Shown: piece by piece, positions 22,301 through 28,365 of the stretch
Position numbering within the stretch: position 1 is the first letter of the stretch
Layout of the letters: every line of letters begins with the position of its first letter
Source: Geotrypetes seraphini
Lineage: Eukaryota > Chordata > Amphibia > Gymnophiona > Dermophiidae
Assembly: GCF_902459505.1 (NCBI RefSeq)
Contig: NC_047086.1
Coordinates: 113,759,670-113,823,669, forward strand
Reading direction: 5' to 3'
DNA: 64,000 nt
Notes under the pieces: generated by a model
The model's database searches: none
The model's input: the letters and a program-made list of their open reading frames with translations, nothing else
What the model was told of the DNA's origin: nothing
Made by a program: the position numbers and the translations under genes

Positions 22301-25300
22301 AAGAGGAGCACATTGAGGCTAGATAAGCTTTTTTCTTGTTTTATTCCTTATTTTTGATGATAAGTTTGTTATATTAAATGAAATTGATTTCTGACAGTTT
22401 GATATTTTTTTTTTTTTGGTCGACTTTATACTATTTTTGAACTGTTGTGGTATTATGTTTATTTTGACTTACTTTAAATGAGAAACCCATTGACGTTTCA
22501 GGGACCTTAATTCATTTGAGAGGTCCAAGACACAGAACCTTGCTTTTTATGGTGATCAAAGAATGGTTTCTGATAACAGTTTCCATTTATCTTAAAATAT
22601 ATTTTTTAATTATTTTGTAGAATATTTAGTTTTGGTAGTCCTCTTATATATTTCCTGGATTTTGTTTTAGGTTAGCATATTTTCCTGTGAAATTGTATGG
22701 GTTTTGTCTAGTGAAAAACCTAATCAATATGGGTATGGATTAAATTTGTGTTCCCTGACTGTTGTGCCAGTAAGATGATACAATTTACTATCTCACATGG
22801 ACTTATAACGACTTGCATTCAATATAATTTTAGTTGAGTGTATTAAAATTACTTTTTCTACTGGCCATCACTTGTTACTTCATGTTTTAGTTTCTTCAAA
22901 GATTTTATCAGTCTCTGTTTTCCTTTTCCTCTTGTACAGTTCTCTCTTCTTTCTATTTCCCTGCCCCCCTCCAGGACACCCTCATCTGCTGCCTGTGTTC
23001 TTCAGTAATTCCCCCTCCCACTGTCTGACCTGTCCTTTTCTTGTGCTGCTTCATAGCTTGGACCCACCATGCTGATGCCAAGTCTGGTAATCCTCTGGCA
23101 GGGAAACTGGGTTAATGTTTAATGTTTTCTGTTGCTATCAGAGTTACTAATACTACTGCTATTTATTTCCATAGGGTTGCTAGACAAATGCAGCAAGATA
23201 CCAATACATATTTATTGGGATTTATTAACCCAACTCCTATATGTCCTGTCTGTCTGTCCAAATTAGATTGTAAGCTCTTCTGAGAAGGGACTGTCTATTA
23301 TTTGTTAAATGTACAGTACTATATACACCTTTCAGTGCTATAGAAATGAAAAAATAATAGAAGTAGCCTTTTCATGAAGAGATTCACCCAAAGTGGTTTA
23401 CAATACCTTGAATAGTAATCAAGTACTTTTAAGTATGTTCCCTATCTGTCCCAGCAGGCTCACAGTCTGATTGGTGAACCTGAGGCAATGGAGGGCTGGG
23501 TAACTTGCTCGAACTCACAATCTCAGGGTCCTGAGTAGAGAGTTGCACGGGGATAGAAATCCTACCCGTCCCCATCAGGATCCTCTCCATCCCCACCCAT
23601 CCCCGCAAGGAATTACCTCCATCCCCGCCCATCCCCATGAAAAGCAGCAATTACTTCTGACAGGATCATCAATTCCAGTTTCTTTTGTGTTTGCACTGCT
23701 GTTTTCCTTGTGGAATCTCTTTGGTGGAACCCTTTTTTTGTTTTCTGTTCAGGTAATTAACTTATAAACCCCTCTTTTACTAAGGCTGACATGTCCATTA
23801 TATTATATGGACGAACCCTGCTTCCAAAGCCTTCCATCCCCATGGGAGTCCCGTTGGCTAGAGGGGGGTCCCCGTGGGAGTCCCGTGAGCCAGAGGGGGG
23901 TCTCCGTGGGAGCCCCGTGGGTTAGGGGGGGATTCCCATGGGAACCCCGCGGGACCCGCGGGATTCCTGCGATCCTTGTTCCCGTGCAGACCTCTAGTCC
24001 TGAGGCTGCTAAAAACTACTAGGACATACCTCCCCTCCTTACAATATGGAGCTCACAAGCAAGTCAAGACAAATCTGAAGGACATTAAGACAATACATAA
24101 AACCAGCAAGGTTGTGATCAAGAGCATCCATAGTTAAGATTTAAAAGTGCCTTACAAAGTGGATTTTTTGATTGGATTTGTGCAAGACCAGAGAAGGGAG
24201 CACAATTCTTGTAGAGTGGGTGAGTAGCCTACTGGTTAGTGGGGAGCTGGGATCAGTTCCCACTGCAGCTCCTTGTGATCCTGAGCAAGTCACTTAATCC
24301 TCCATTCCCCAGGTATAGAACTTAGATTGTGAGCTTACTAGGGACAGAAAAAAAAAGTACAGTAAAACCTTGGTTTGCGAGCATAATTCATTCTGGAATC
24401 ATGCTTGTAATCCAAAGCACTCGTATGTCAAAGCGAATTTCCCCATAGGAAATAATGGAAATTCAGATGATTTGTTCCACAACCCAAAAACTTTAATACA
24501 AAATACTGCATTGTTGTGCTTGCTTGTGCCGCGCTTATATTGTTCTCAGTTGCGATGCTTGTGCGGCGCTTAGAGATGCGACACGCATATGTTGTGTGTG
24601 CTTGTGTCGCGCTTATATTATACTCAATTGTGATGCATGTGCTGCATTCAGCGATGCGCATAAGTTGTGCATGCTTGTATGTGGCATACGTCAACGTGCT
24701 CGTATTGCTAGACAATGCTTGTTAAGTTAAAATTTTATCAAGTGTTTTGCTCGTCTTGCAAAACACTCGCACACCAAGTTACTCGCAATCCAAGGTTTTA
24801 CTGTACCTGCATATAGAATATCTATAATAATAAAACCCTAGAGCGCGCATGCGCTGTCGAAAGTCCGTGAGTCCTGGTGGCGTGAGGTGTGCTTCTGTGC
24901 CAGTCCTCAAGGTGCCTGCGCTAGCTGGAGGCGCGTGTGCCAGCGACTCCTCCCTCCCGCTGCCGGTCCTCTTCAAAGTGGCCTGCTGAGGTTCGCCAGA
25001 CGCTGTAGCGAACCTTGCAGGCCGCTCTCCACCTTCCCGATGCAATGCAAGAAACAAAAGGATCGGTGAAGAAAACTATAAGAAAAAAAAAGCAAATCCA
25101 GGTAGGTGAAGGTGGGACGGAGGCTGCGATCAGCAGCAGCGGCTGCTGCTGCTCCTCCAGCCGCCTAGCTCCTCTCCGCCGGCCCGGGCCGGCATCCCCC
25201 TCCGCCCTGTCTTCTCTGCTCCAGTGGCCCAAGCAGGAGAAGGAGTGGATGAAGCAAGATCACAGCACGAGGGAGACCGTGCAAAGGGAAATGCAAGGGG

Positions 25301-26182
25301 GTTGAAAAAGCGAAAGGTGGGACGGGAAGGGGAAAGGGAGGGGGAGGAAGCCTAAAATGAAAAAAAAAACTAAAAAAAACTTTATACAGGAAGAGGAGTC
25401 TCTAGCACCCGTTAATGTAACGGGCTTAAAGACTAGTAGTGTATATAAACTGCTTTGATTAGTCCCACAGAAACAGTAATAAGTCAGAAAAGGATGTTGC
25501 TAACCAGCTAAGCTATTAGATTTGCAAGTAGCAATGATTTGATTGTCTGACCTAACTTCATCATCTGATTGAAAATAGATTTGTTCCCATTTTAGGGTCA
25601 GAAAATGTCCAGTTTCTTGGAGCAGTTGCAACCCTAAACGGGGAAAACTTTCACAGAGTGTCAGGAAGTATGGGCTATTTTGCTCTTTATATCTGCCATT
25701 CTTTACTAGCTACTGTTAAAAATGGTACTGGGAGTATTATATGTAATTTCAGCGTGCTTGTTTTCTTTCTAACATGTATTCATTCTGCTTTACTTCCAGA
25801 AGGTAACCATGGTTATGATAACACCGAGCCAAATATGCATCCGCTCTTGTTGGCCCATGGTCCCGCCTTTAAAAGAAATGTCACTAAAGAAGCCATGAAT
25901 TTAACAGACTTGTACCCACTGCTGTGCCACCTCCTGGATATCCAGCCATTGCCAAATAACGGCTCTCTCAGCCAGGTGCAGGATCTCCTTGCAAGCACAG
26001 ATCCTCCGTTTCTGAGCAATTACGTGGACCCAGAGTCCTATGCTTCCTTTGTAGGAGTGTTCCTTGGGAGTGTTCTTGCCTTAGCGTTTCTGCTTATTTT
26101 TATCAAGCATGTAACTCGCAGCCAGATGTCTGCCCCAGAAGTAGAACACCCTGAAATCACCCAGCCCTTGTTGGATGTCTGA
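9551..26182 (+). CDS. ENPP5: ENPP5, ectonucleotide pyrophosphatase/phosphodiesterase family member 5 (three coding exons)
   Basis: The coding sequence joins 9551-10379, 13616-13792 and 25803-26182, giving 461 residues against 477 in human. It is a type I membrane ectoenzyme of the alkaline-phosphatase superfamily. A signal peptide spans about residues 1-23 ([15 protein letters not shown]). The catalytic domain follows, with D36 (SFDGFR), the threonine nucleophile T72 (ITKTYPNHY), D191 and H195 (EEPDDSAH), D238 and H239 (TSDHGM) and H338 (NHGYDN): all two-zinc ligands are kept. The transmembrane helix is about 418-436 ([19 protein letters not shown]), followed by a short cytosolic tail ending QPLLDV. 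N-glycosylation sequons are at N101, N145, N292, N361, N368 and N388. The family cleaves nucleotide-type phosphodiesters outside the cell; the preferred substrate of ENPP5 is not settled. [24 protein letters not shown] and the PLL end match ENPP5 rather than ENPP4. Confidence in identity is high. Confidence 0.93.
10664..10745. repeat. Half of a palindromic MITE
   Basis: Contains GTTTCCCAAACCTGGTCAGG, TTTTCAGAGTGCCC and GAATATGCATGAGAC, followed by ATGCAAATC. This order is seen in palindromic MITE-like repeats of tetrapods. Only one half is present; it lies in the first ENPP5 coding intron. Confidence 0.35.
10900..11295. mobile_element. Palindromic MITE in ENPP5 intron
   Basis: The element begins near AGTGGCATAGCAAG and ends near CTTTGCCACTGAA, with matching inverted arms. 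The centre is a nearly perfect hairpin: CTTCCTCTGATGTCACTTCC at 11049 is answered by GGAAGTGACATCAGAGGAAG at 11084. It is a foldback DNA element with no coding capacity. The two arms differ in the outer portions by small gaps. Confidence 0.6.
11478..12960. mobile_element. Non-autonomous hAT-like element remnant with pyrimidine-rich core
   Basis: Starts near CAGAGTTTCTCAACTT, a common hAT-type end. Bases 11690-11890 match 43825-44180 closely (GCAGATGACT, AATGTCACCTC, ACAGACAAATA, then ATTTTGATTACTAAATTG). The middle, 11890-12540, is a C/T-rich tract of CATCTCT and CCTCCC-like words that gives long but meaningless reading frames in several frames. A GC-rich palindrome closes it. I could not find a matching right terminus, so the element appears incomplete. 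Confidence 0.45.
12580..12780. repeat. Palindrome inside the hAT-like remnant
   Basis: The left arm contains TTCAGTGGCACTTGTTGCAG, GGACATG and CACTGCATGTGGCTGA. The right arm repeats these inverted as CAGCCACATGCAGCGTG, CATGTCC and TTGCAACAAGTGCCACTGAA. Arms are about 90 bases with the centre near 12685. Confidence 0.7.
13085..13172. repeat. Terminal part of a palindromic TACGGTA/TACTGTA element
   Basis: Reads CCCAAATATAGGACGAGGCC, TATTTTTGGGCC, GGACCCAAAAATCTCAG and CGAGTATTTACGGTA. It is the reverse-complement style of 16365-16450 (TACTGTATATACTTGAATAT, CCAAGATTTTGGGGCC, AAAGAAATGGCCC). Both look like ends of one foldback or TIR DNA-transposon family. Confidence 0.5.
13215..13565 (+). mobile_element. 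CR1-type LINE 3' end, old copy
   Basis: Contains GACAYGTTCCTGGAGGA-like and AGTCCATAGTCTGCTATTGA, followed by CTTCTGCCAGGTACTTGTGA, CCTGGATTGGCCACTG and GGTCTGACCCAGCATGGC, ending in TTCTTATTATCTTA. The same ordered motifs appear inverted at 53281-53640. The position just upstream of ENPP5 coding exon 2 (50 bp away) is notable, but the exon's own splice signals are intact. Confidence 0.65.
13616..13792 (+). CDS. ENPP5: ENPP5 coding exon 2
   Basis: The acceptor TTGATTCAACAG ends at 13615 and the donor G|GTAAGT follows 13792. The two-base start (GT) completes the glycine codon split by the first intron. The exon encodes [20 protein letters not shown] and on through [20 protein letters not shown] to GGYL, the part of the fold between the two metal-site segments. 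It ends in phase 1, matching the next exon. Confidence 0.92.
14167..14313 (+). repeat. Two-copy tandem duplication, unit about 73 bp
   Basis: Unit 1 (14167-14238) and unit 2 (14239-14313) both read TTGTCTGAAAG ... GGAGGGAAGAAAGG, then CGTGCTACGCCCCTGC, then AGGCCAGTGGGTGGTGCT. They differ by a small insertion and a few substitutions. It lies in ENPP5 intron 2 and makes a repeated peptide-like reading frame with no known relative. Confidence 0.8.
14314..16364. other. ENPP5 intron sequence, unassigned
   Basis: No exon is supported here. The stretch includes a C run at 15207-15218, some T-rich or CT-rich sequence and a segment ending GGGTTTGTCACA near 15781. Read on the minus strand the latter begins TGTGACA and might be an old terminal repeat, but no second boundary or duplication was found, so I do not assign it. 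Confidence 0.3.
16365..16745. mobile_element. DNA-transposon remnant with TACTGTATATA end
   Basis: The left end TACTGTATATACTTGAATAT is followed by a GGGCCAAAGAAATGGCCC hairpin, as in the inverted copy at 13085-13172. The interior carries repeated GGACTTGTTGCAGGC words (16478 and 16503) and CpG-containing sequence. The right terminus was not found. Confidence 0.4.
16800..17300 (+). mobile_element. CR1-type LINE 3' end, diverged
   Basis: Contains TTCCTGGAGGAAAGAGCCAT, AGATACTCATGACCTAGTTT, GGCCACCATTGAACGG and TTTTGGTCTTTACCAATGTG, the same order as in the CR1 3' end at 13215-13565. It ends near TAGTTCTTAGGTTTTTAAGAA. Upstream bases 16805-16920 read like the preceding ORF2 tail with many changes. 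Confidence 0.55.
17395..17632 (+). mobile_element. tRNA-derived SINE
   Basis: The head has a pol III A box (TAGTGGTTAAG at 17408) and a B box (GGTTCAAATCC at 17447-17457). Then come CTCCTTGTGATCCTGGACAA, GTCACTTAATCC, a CCCAGGTAC block, AGACTGTGAGCC and a tail with TGTAACCCATTCTGAG and AAATAAA. Further copies are at 24222-24357 and 60546-60735 (+) and at 23365-23535 and 56690-56815 (-). Confidence 0.75.
17860..18430 (+). mobile_element. L2-like LINE, ORF2 endonuclease part (5' piece of a split element)
   Basis: Reads, through frame breaks, as L2 endonuclease: [11 protein letters not shown]-like at 17895, LALTETWI at 17955, a GGVGL block at 18060, and [14 protein letters not shown] at 18270 followed by [10 protein letters not shown] at 18400. 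GDFN-IHADDPS and a following THRNGH are hallmarks of L2 endonucleases. The element is interrupted at 18431 by a DIRS-like element and later by a CR1; its RT end resumes at 21288. Confidence 0.65.
18432..20246 (+). mobile_element. DIRS-like retroelement fossil with gag-like part
   Basis: The left inverted terminal repeat (AGCAGGCAGCATATTCTCAC, GTGGGTGACGTCACCAACGG, 18437-18480) is answered in inverse at 20168-20219 (CCGTTGGTGACGTCACCCAC ... GCCTGCTGTCCCTGGA). A complementary internal copy lies at 19950-20035. Between them, 18800-19870 encodes a gag-like region with a Cys/His cluster (KCSRCAH, then [11 protein letters not shown]) followed by a proline/serine/threonine-rich stretch. RT and recombinase are absent, so this is a broken, internally deleted copy that looks moderately old. 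It sits inside the L2 of ENPP5 intron 2. Confidence 0.65.
20255..20374 (+). repeat. Dispersed fragment, copy of 22570-22690
   Basis: GTTTCCATTTATC, then AATTATTTTATAGAATATTTAG, TTTTGATAGTCCTCTTAT and TTTCCTGGATTTTG closely match 22575-22680. The inverse of the same segment lies at 21995-22080. It lies between the DIRS-like element and the CR1. The family was not recognised. Confidence 0.6.
20375..21287 (+). mobile_element. CR1 LINE, 5'-truncated
   Basis: Starts in the RT palm (KFADDMKL) and runs through [73 protein letters not shown] and [16 protein letters not shown]. It ends in GCAGTTCTTATGTTCTTA at 21272-21287. A TAA interrupts at 20777-20779 and there is an early frameshift. Being 5' truncated with the octamer tail intact is the normal product of CR1 target-primed insertion. 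It splits the L2 of ENPP5 intron 2. Confidence 0.85.
21288..21885 (+). mobile_element. L2-like LINE, RT tail and 3' end (3' piece of a split element)
   Basis: Resumes the L2 broken at 18430. CATTGCAGCCCTTCAACTTC, then CACTGCCTACTCC, and an [12 protein letters not shown] reading near 21630-21660 are L2 ORF2 C-terminal features. The 3' end has CCTATATGTCCTGTCTGTCC, GATTGTAAGCTCTTCAGAGC, GTACAGCACTGTGTACAC and a GTAGTAGTAG tail at 21865-21885. Confidence 0.65.
21990..22690. repeat. Unclassified element with inverted ends
   Basis: The left arm at 21995-22080 (CGAAATATATAAGAGGACTA, TCAAAATTAAATATTCTACA) is the inverse of 22598-22680. A second, inner inverted pair is AGCTCCACCATGGGTTCAAC (22086) with GTTGAACCCACGGTGAAGCT (22274). 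There is no coding content. It could be a foldback transposon; a direct copy of the right arm is at 20255-20374. Confidence 0.5.
22700..23220. other. ENPP5 intron sequence, no feature recognised
   Basis: AT-rich, then T/C-rich sequence. A reading frame at 22872-23075 is a low-complexity pyrimidine shadow. No splice-bounded exon with family resemblance was seen. Confidence 0.4.
23225..23362 (+). mobile_element. L2-like LINE 3' tail
   Basis: CCTATATGTCCTGTCTGTCT, AGATTGTAAGCTCTTCTGAG, GTACAGTACTATATACACC and TCAGTGCTATAGAAATG match the tails at 622-768 and 21750-21885. It is strongly 5' truncated. Confidence 0.6.
23365..24020 (-). mobile_element. tRNA-derived SINE, minus strand, split by a hAT element
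   Basis: The minus-strand SINE body (GCTCACAGTCTGATT, CCTGAGGCAATGGAGGG, GGTAACTTGCTCGAACTCAC) runs to 23535 and resumes at 24005 with GCTGCTAAAAACTACTAGG. It is interrupted by the hAT at 23536-23996 and its duplicated GTCCTGAG. It is the same family as 17395-17632. Confidence 0.55.
23536..23996. mobile_element. Small non-autonomous hAT (461 bp) with exact 8-bp target duplication
   Basis: Flanked by GTCCTGAG at 23528-23535 and 23997-24004. Termini TAGAGAGTTGCACGGGGAT and, inverted, TAGAGGTCTGCACGGGAAC form imperfect inverted repeats. Subterminal tandem words CATCCCCACCCATCCCCGC (left) and CCGTGGGAGTCCCGTG (right) match those in the 4.5-kb element at 41493-46036, so this is a deletion derivative of the same family. 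Confidence 0.85.
24222..24357 (+). mobile_element. tRNA-derived SINE, partial
   Basis: Reads GCCTACTGGTTAGTGG, GATCAGTTCCCACTGCAGCT, CCTTGTGATCCTGAGCAAGT, CACTTAATCCTCCATTCCCC, then AGATTGTGAGC and an A run. It is the same family as 17395-17632, with an eroded B box (GATCAGTTCCC). Confidence 0.65.
24360..24803. mobile_element. Tc1/mariner-type MITE (444 bp) with TA target duplication
   Basis: The element runs from CAGTAAAACCTTGG to CCAAGGTTTTACTG, a 14-bp perfect inverted repeat, with TA on both sides (24358-24359 and 24804-24805). Inner ends also match (GCGAGCATAATTC; inverse GCGAGTAACTTGG). The interior has direct repeats of about 85 bp containing TGCTTGTG, CGCGCTTATATT and TGCGATGC words. 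It has no transposase. The TA duplication and CAGT ends fit the mariner/Tigger group. Confidence 0.85.
24821..25436 (+). mobile_element. Non-autonomous Helitron (616 bp)
   Basis: Starts TCTATAATAATAAAACCCTA after a host A (24820) and ends CTAG before a host T (25437), the A/T insertion typical of Helitrons. There is no target duplication. Twelve bases before the end is a hairpin, CCCGTTA-atg-TAACGGG (25408-25424). The interior is CpG-rich and carries no Rep/helicase. The copy at 27247-28299 shares the same 5' and 3' ends. It lies in ENPP5 intron 2, 370 bp before the last exon. Confidence 0.85.
25803..26182 (+). CDS. ENPP5: ENPP5 coding exon 3 (last metal ligand, transmembrane segment, stop)
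   Basis: Encodes [19 protein letters not shown], the [14 protein letters not shown] segment, a linker shorter than in human, the transmembrane helix and the tail QPLLDV, with TGA at 26180-26182. The acceptor is a NAGNAG pair: CAG ends at 25799 and AAG at 25802. Use of the second gives YLGNHGYDN, which matches human; use of the first adds one glutamate (YLEGNHG). Both keep the frame. Confidence 0.9.
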
Positions 26183-26890
26183 GTCTAGTTCAGATTGGCA
26201 TGCACCCATGATAGCTTCAGAGCTAAAAAGTAGCTTTAAAAAAAAAAAAAAAATGAAACTGATGATTCAGGAAAACGAAATTCAGGTAAAAAGTTTGAAA
26301 TGAAAGGCCTGACCAAGCTAGGATTCTTCCCTCTGGGTCAGTAGCATAGGGAGGGTAGGAGGCGCCCAGCTTGGTGGTGCCTCGCTGCCTTCCTCTCCAC
26401 CCCCCTGCTCCTTCCCCACCCCTACCCCATTATTAAGGACAAGCAGCATAAAATCAGGAAGTGACTTCAGAGGGGGAGCTGAGGCCGGCACGAGCAGCAG
26501 GTTGAAGATGTTGGAGTTAAGAGGCATGGGGCGGAGAGGAGAATTGCCAGTGCCCCGACCAAGAAGGCACCACTGCTCTGGGTGCAGAATGGGAGAAAAA
26601 TGAATGAATTGGATCTGTAATAAGAATGTGTCAGTTGACTGTAAGACACTAGATTGAGTATGGGCTCTTGGATTTTTTCCTAAGATAGCCAGCAGCAATG
26701 AGAGTTTCATTCACTAGATAGCGACTCTATTTTTTTCTGCACTTATTTCTAGTAATTAGATGCACTTTATTTAATCATACACAATAAGTTAAAATGATAG
26801 TTAACAAACTAGAGAAACACCTATTAGTGATAAGTTTGTACAATTTTAGAGGAACAACCATGCAAAAATAAAGTTCTTTTTAGAAAAGCT
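26183..26890 (+). other. ENPP5: ENPP5 3' untranslated region
   Basis: Follows the ENPP5 stop directly. Bases 26335-26600 contain a segment starting GTCAGTAGCATAGGGAGGG that resembles one half of the palindromic MITE at 10900-11295, so a transposon piece has been taken into the 3' UTR. The end is placed at the first good poly-A signal. Confidence 0.5.
26867..26872 (+). terminator. ENPP5: Candidate ENPP5 poly-A signal AATAAA
   Basis: A canonical AATAAA about 685 bases after the stop, followed by a T-rich stretch (GTTCTTTTTAG) as expected of a downstream element. No transcript data are available, so later sites may also be used. Confidence 0.5.
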
Positions 26891-27246
26891 CAATCATGCT
26901 CCAATAGCACTTTATGCCTGCAGTGAACTGGTTGTACACGGATAGCTTGTGGTTGTCTGGGCTTTGGAGAGAGAGGGAGAAGTTTTGTTAATAGCAAATT
27001 TTTAAAAATTTATTTTTCAAATCATGGCGTATGATATGACTTGATTAATGCATTTGCAAATTGAAATACTATTGAGATAGATTAAAACATTTTGATTAAC
27101 TGAAGATTTAAATATATTAGATGACACCTTTCCAGGTATAGTGTGGCAGGTGTTGCATACGGAGCCATCTTGAATCTGGATAAACCAAATACAGTACCTA
27201 TTTTGCAGCTCTGATTGTGCATGATACTAATAGTATAGTTTAACTA

Positions 27247-28299
27247 TCTAATATAATAAAACGGTAAGCCGCGCATGCGCACTTCCTATGCGTGCGTCCG
27301 TTTTCCGTGAGCTGTAGCACACATAGGAAGTGCGCATGCGCGGCTTACGGTCTGGCCTCACGCGAGGCAAGACAAGTTACATGCGCGCCCTTCCCTGCTC
27401 TCCACCACTGCCTGCTGCTAGCACCCCCTGCCCTCTCCGTCGCCTCCTGACTCCAGCGACGTAGGCAACACTATAAACACACTGCTTCGCGCCCTTCTCT
27501 GCCGATTTCCTCTGCCGCGTCTCTGATGACATCATCGGAGACAGACGCGGCAGAGGAAATCGCCAGTTGAAGGCCACGAAGCAGCGTGTTTAAAGTGCTG
27601 CCTACGCGGCTGGAGTCCCGAGGTTTGTCAGCGGTGGGAGGGTCAGGAGCAGGCCGGATCGACAACGGCAGTAAAAGAAGGGGGAGGGGCCGAACGGAGC
27701 AGGGAAGATAAGGTAAGAAAAGGGAAAGGGGGAGTGGGGGAAAATGCTGCTACTGCTTCTACACAGGAAAGGGGGGGATAGGAGGGAAATGCTGTTGCTG
27801 CTGCATAGGGAAGTGGGATGGAAATGCTGCTGCACAGGGAAATGGGGAAAAATGACAGACAGACAGCGGGAGGGAGGGAGACAGAAAGAAAGACAGACAT
27901 AGAAAGGGGGCCAGAGAGAGAGTCAGCGAGAGGGAAAAGGGGCTGCTTTGGGGGGAGGGGTGTGCTTGGGGCAAACAGCTTTGCTCTGGGGGGGAAGACA
28001 GAAGGGGCCATGGAGAGACAGGGATAGGGGGCTGCTTTGGGGGGAGGGGTGTGCTGGGGGAGACAGAAGGGGCCATGGAGAGATAGGGAAAGGGGACAGA
28101 CAGCTTTGCTCTGGGGGGAAGACAGAAGAGGCCCATGGAGAGACATTTGGGGGGAGGTGGGTGCTGGAGGCAGACAGCTTTGCTCAGGGGGGAGGGGGAG
28201 ACAGAAGGATACAGACAGCGGCCAAGGAGAGAGAGATAAAGAAACACAGACAGACACATCTATTCTAGAACCCGTTAATGTAACGGGCTTAAAGACTAG
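27247..28299 (+). mobile_element. Non-autonomous Helitron (1,053 bp)
   Basis: Starts TCTAATATAATAAAACGG after A (27246) and ends AAAGACTAG before T (28300). The 3' hairpin CCCGTTA-atg-TAACGGG is at 28271-28287. A 5' subterminal foldback pairs AAGCCGCGCATGCGCACTTC (27267) with GAAGTGCGCATGCGCGGCTT (27327). A second foldback pairs CGATTTCCTCTGCCGCG with CGCGGCAGAGGAAATCG. The interior includes purine-rich imperfect tandem repeats. It lies just beyond the ENPP5 poly-A signal. Confidence 0.85.
27940..28210 (+). repeat. Imperfect tandem repeat inside the Helitron
   Basis: The words GGGGCTGCTTTGGGGGGAGG, CAGACAGCTTTGCTCTGGGG, GGAAGACAGAAG and GGCCATGGAGAGACA recur three times with a variable period of roughly 80-110 bp. 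It gives overlapping low-complexity reading frames on both strands that should not be taken as genes. Confidence 0.7.
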
Positions 28300-28365
28300 T
28301 ATTTCTATAATAGCTTCTGAGCTGAAGTTCTGTATTTTAATGCAGGAAGAGACTATACCTCTTTG

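Noticed and set aside
25658-25799. Frame upstream of the last ENPP5 exon (starting at an ATG at 25658)
   Set aside because: The residues match nothing in ENPP proteins, and a pyrimidine tract plus acceptor separates them from GNHGYDN.
27643-28259. 204-codon and 166-codon minus-strand frames
   Set aside because: They arise from the G/A-rich tandem repeats inside a Helitron, present in two frames at once.
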